This document shows positions 61,201 through 64,000 of a stretch of DNA of 64,000 nt, one piece after another; position 1 is the first letter of the stretch; each line of letters begins with the position of its first letter. The position numbers and the translations under genes were made by a program. The notes under the pieces are model-generated. The model had not been told where the DNA came from and did not search any database. It was given only the letters and a program-made list of their open reading frames with translations. The DNA comes from JAOXRU01 sp965247735 (GTDB lineage Bacteria; Bacteroidota; Bacteroidia; Flavobacteriales; Flavobacteriaceae). The stretch spans positions 682,001 to 746,000 of the forward strand of contig CBDFHN010000002.1 of the NCBI GenBank assembly GCA_965247735.1, written 5' to 3'.

Positions 61201-62237
61201 TTTTGAGGTTGTATAAAATTTTCTTCACCAGTTTTAACTTTTAAATTCTTGAAAAAACAAAAATCAACTTATAATACTCAATTATTTATTTCAAAAAGTG
61301 AGCAAATGAGATTAAAACCAATGCCAAAATTAAAATCAGGACATCTTAAAACCAGCTATAATAAGGCGAATCAACATAAACATCCGTTGAGCTGCGATTT
61401 ACTGTAGTTAAGCTAAAACCTTTATGTCTTGATGGTTTTACCGTCATTGTGCTATTTTTTTCGAAGTAAAATTGCTGAAAAATAAGTAGTAAATTAACTA
61501 AATACATAGTTAATAATTGGTTGTAGTTTTAATTGTTTTTCCTTTAATATTGTTTTCTATTTTTAAAATTTAAAAAAAACATTACCTATTGCAAATTTTG
61601 TTCTTGTTGTCAAATCACAAAAATTAAATGCCATTTATCTGTAAAATGTTGTGAATGGTTTTTTTACCTAATTAATTAATATAAAGATCAACTAGAATGT
61701 TCTCCTTTTTTAAGTCTAACTTAGTTAAAAAGGGGTATGAAATATACTCTAAACTTTAAAAGTGCTTTTTAGCTATATTCCTCTTATTTTTTCTTTAATT
61801 CTTTCGTTTATTGCAAATTAGATTACATATCTAACAAAAACATAAGTTGGTGAAAAATTAAAAAAATGAAATAGTTTTAAAGAAAAAGATTATCAATGTA
61901 AAATTAGAGCTAAAAAAGTGGCTAACTCAAAACTCAAAAACAGTAACTGGTATCAACTGTGTGTGCTAATAAATTTATCTATAAAAATAGCATTTAATCG
62001 TTATGAGGTATATAAAGCCTTCTTATGTCGTATCCAAGCAACTGATTACCAGTTTGTTGATTTAACAAAACACTCCCGAACAAGCCAAAAACAACTAACA
62101 TTACTACTCTTTTAACGCTAGAACTATTATAGTATTCTTTAACAACATTAAGCTCCTATCAAAGATATTCACCACAAAGAATATCGTGATTAGTCTTTAG
62201 ACTAAACACTTCTTTTTATTTTTAAGCTATTAAAAAG
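61201..62237. other. 1.04-kb intergenic region, no gene accepted
   Basis: AT-rich. A GC-richer patch at about 61375-61450 contains CCGTTGAG, TACTGTAGTT and TACCGTCATTG, loosely like the blocks of the conserved elements elsewhere in the window but not at the same spacing. TAATTTTG on the minus strand (61332-61325) matches the Bacteroidota -7 box and could serve the adhesin start at 61191, but no -33 box is evident. Small ORFs on both strands at about 61918-62115 are judged chance. Confidence 0.5.
62164..62205 (-). terminator. Two adjacent hairpins after the symporter gene
   Basis: Two perfect inverted repeats lie 33-74 nt past the symporter stop: TTAGTC/GACTAA (62190-62205, 4-nt loop) and GATATTC/GAATATC (62164-62185, 8-nt loop). 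Only a short T-run (TTT) follows the second on the minus strand, so termination is plausible but not certain. Confidence 0.4.
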
Positions 62238-63956
62238 CTACAGTTCTATTTCTGGACTTGTATTAGAATTTTCTTTAGTTATAGATTGAATAAATATAGC
62301 TAATCCCATTACTAAAAGACAACCAAAAGCATTTAACCATAAGTAAGACATCCAATCAAAATACCAACCCATTAACACAAATACTTGTGTAATAATTGCA
62401 GCAATAAATACGGCATTACCTTTAACATATTTCACAAAAAATGCTAATAAGAAAATTCCAAGTACATTTCCATAAAATATAGAACCTATAATATTTACCA
62501 GTTGAATAAGATTATCAAACAAACTTGCAACACAAGCCACACAAATGGCAATTACACCCCAAAGTAAGGTAAACCATTTAGACGCTGTTACAAAGTGCTT
62601 TTCATCTCTTACTCCAACATTTCTTTTATATAAATCTATAGAAGTAATAGTCCCTAAAGCATTAAGTTCTGATGCTGTAGATGACATTGCTGCTGATAAA
62701 ATCACAGCCAATAACAAGCCTATAAGTCCTCTTGGCAAATTATTAAGGATAAAATGTATAAATACATAATCTTTATCATTGGTCTCTGCACTACTGTCTG
62801 CTTTTGAAATAAGTTTCTTTGCTTGATCGCGCAAAGCTATGTCCTTAACATTGACTGCTGCAATTTCCTTTTTTGCTGCTTCGGTGGCGCTATAATCCTT
62901 TAAATCTAAAGCAGTAACATACTTATCTTGCGCTATTTTCTTATCAATTAATACCGTTTTATGGTCTTCTTGTAGTTTTATATAAGCATCGGCTTGGCTA
63001 GATTCCATCACCGCTTTTGTTGAAGACGGATTAAAATTTAATGGAGAACTATTAAACTGATAAAACACAAATACCATAACCCCTACCAAAAGAATAAAAA
63101 ACTGCATAGGAACCTTTAATAGTCCATTAAAGATCAATCCTAACTGACTTTCGCGAACAGATTTTCCTGATAAGTATCGTTGTACCTGACTCTGGTCTGT
63201 TCCAAAATAAGCCAACATCAAGAAAAGTCCTCCTGTAATTCCACTCCAAAATGTATATCTTTCATTGGTATCAAAAGAAAAATCTAATACTTTTAATTTC
63301 CCATTTGCCCCTGCAATCTTTAAGGCTTTAGAAAAGGTAATATCTTGAGGCAGATAGTCTAGTATCAAATAAAAGGCAACAAACATCCCTCCCATTATTA
63401 CAAACATCTGCTGTTTTTGAGTAACATTTACAGCTTTTGTTCCTCCAGAAACGGTATAGATAATAACTAATGTTCCTAAAAGGATATTCAACATCCTTAA
63501 ATCCCATCCTAACACTGCGGATAAAATTATGGAAGGTGCAAAAATGGTAATTCCTGCGGCCAGTCCTCTTTGTATTAAAAACAAAATTGCTGCTAATGTT
63601 CTCGTCTTTAAATCAAATCTTTGCTCTAAAAACTCATAAGCAGTATATACCTTAAGCTTATGATATAAGGGAATAAAAACAATACATATAATAACCATTG
63701 CTAAGGGCAATCCAAAATAAAATTGCACAAAACCCATTCCGTCATGAAACGCTTGCCCTGGAGTAGATAAAAAGGTTATAGCACTGGCCTGAGTTGCCAT
63801 TACCGATAATCCAACAGTCCACCATTTAGCATCTTGTCCTCCAAGAATATAGTCTTTAACACTAGCGTTCTTTCGGGTTTTCCACATTCCAAAAGCTACA
63901 ATAAAAAATAGGGTACCTAAAAGGATTACCCAATCAATCCAACTTAAAATATCCAT
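62238..63956 (-). CDS. Sodium:solute symporter (SSS/SLC5 family)
   Basis: 572 aa with about 13 predicted membrane helices, starting MDILSWIDWVILLGTLFFIV. Family landmarks: KDYILGGQDAKWWTVGLSVMATQASAITFLS (split across residues 34-64), 'YTVSGGTKAVNVTQKQQ' at 167-183, 'GTDQSQVQRYLSGKS' at 252-266 and 'SAAMSSTASELNALGT' from about 421. It imports a solute with sodium across the inner membrane; the substrate (sugar, sialic acid, vitamin or other) cannot be told from sequence. A charged, Ala/Lys/Asp-rich loop of about 95 residues (303-397) is inserted between two late helices, longer than in classical members such as PutP or SglT; similar loops occur in Bacteroidota homologues as far as I recall. 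The gene is probably the last of an operon that begins outside the window, unrelated to the adhesins. Confidence 0.92.
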   Translation of the reverse strand: MDILSWIDWVILLGTLFFIVAFGMWKTRKNASVKDYILGGQDAKWWTVGLSVMATQASAITFLSTPGQAFHDGMGFVQFYFGLPLAMVIICIVFIPLYHKLKVYTAYEFLEQRFDLKTRTLAAILFLIQRGLAAGITIFAPSIILSAVLGWDLRMLNILLGTLVIIYTVSGGTKAVNVTQKQQMFVIMGGMFVAFYLILDYLPQDITFSKALKIAGANGKLKVLDFSFDTNERYTFWSGITGGLFLMLAYFGTDQSQVQRYLSGKSVRESQLGLIFNGLLKVPMQFFILLVGVMVFVFYQFNSSPLNFNPSSTKAVMESSQADAYIKLQEDHKTVLIDKKIAQDKYVTALDLKDYSATEAAKKEIAAVNVKDIALRDQAKKLISKADSSAETNDKDYVFIHFILNNLPRGLIGLLLAVILSAAMSSTASELNALGTITSIDLYKRNVGVRDEKHFVTASKWFTLLWGVIAICVACVASLFDNLIQLVNIIGSIFYGNVLGIFLLAFFVKYVKGNAVFIAAIITQVFVLMGWYFDWMSYLWLNAFGCLLVMGLAIFIQSITKENSNTSPEIEL

Positions 63957-64000
63957 ACTAGCTAAATGATATCATGATTAGGTAAAAACAAAGAATATAT

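Noticed and set aside
61994..62101. 35-codon minus-strand ORF starting MLVVFGLFG
   Set aside because: Has a hydrophobic start and an ATG, but is too short and unsupported; overlaps another chance ORF on the other strand.
61918..62115. 65-codon plus-strand ORF
   Set aside because: Low-complexity composition, no domain or signal, no promoter, and opposite in direction to every accepted gene.
1..64000. Insertion sequences, integrases, tRNAs or rRNAs
   Set aside because: None were found in the coding frames or gaps. The repeats are all within surface-protein genes.

Overview
The window is AT-rich DNA from a member of the Bacteroidota, most likely a gliding or surface-associated marine-type Flavobacteriaceae. 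The evidence is several proteins with the gliding-motility C-terminal domain (CHU_C, the type B cargo signal of the type IX secretion system, T9SS), four PorP/SprF-family membrane proteins, two OmpA proteins with the TPR / beta-propeller layout of PorE-like T9SS accessory proteins, and almost no Shine-Dalgarno sequences. The species cannot be named from this sequence. Every gene I accept is on the minus strand, so the window reads from right to left.

Layout in the direction of transcription: (1) 63956-62238, a sodium:solute symporter. (2) 61191-48104, an operon of a giant CHU_C adhesin (about 3400 aa, sixteen near-identical 100-aa repeats), an SprF-like protein and an OmpA/PD40/TPR protein. 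(3) 46896-32503, a 4797-aa mosaic of 15 carbohydrate-binding-like modules joined by calcium-binding thrombospondin-3-type linkers, with no CHU_C domain. (4) 31255-30238, a small membrane-anchored protein and a truncated relative. (5) 30059-11969, a 4571-aa protein containing fifteen almost identical 747-bp repeats, then a 1128-aa CHU_C protein starting 1 nt later, then an SprF-like protein. (6) 11801-11067, an orphan membrane protein. (7) 10804-7909, an SprF-like/OmpA pair. (8) 7650-628, a repeat-rich CHU_C adhesin and its SprF-like protein, closed by a strong intrinsic terminator. (9) 362-1, the start of a MATE efflux pump.

From what is known of SprB and SprF in Flavobacterium johnsoniae, each CHU_C adhesin is probably exported by the T9SS with help from the SprF-like protein encoded next to it. 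The OmpA proteins would tie the outer-membrane complex to peptidoglycan. The window is thus a surface-adhesin island of about 60 kb.

The most unusual element is a domain of about 145 aa that forms the C-terminus of both giants lacking CHU_C (4571 aa and 4797 aa). It recurs as nearly the whole extracytoplasmic part of the 218-aa membrane protein and, in decayed form, in the 119-aa protein. A 90-bp non-coding element is conserved without gaps upstream of two of these transcription units. The 4571-aa and 1128-aa neighbours also share an N-terminal domain and the same cysteine-rich modules but end differently. Together these suggest a surface-fibre system in which a CHU_C subunit is paired with giant subunits bearing a different terminal domain. 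This is inference from sequence comparison by eye and no database was searched.
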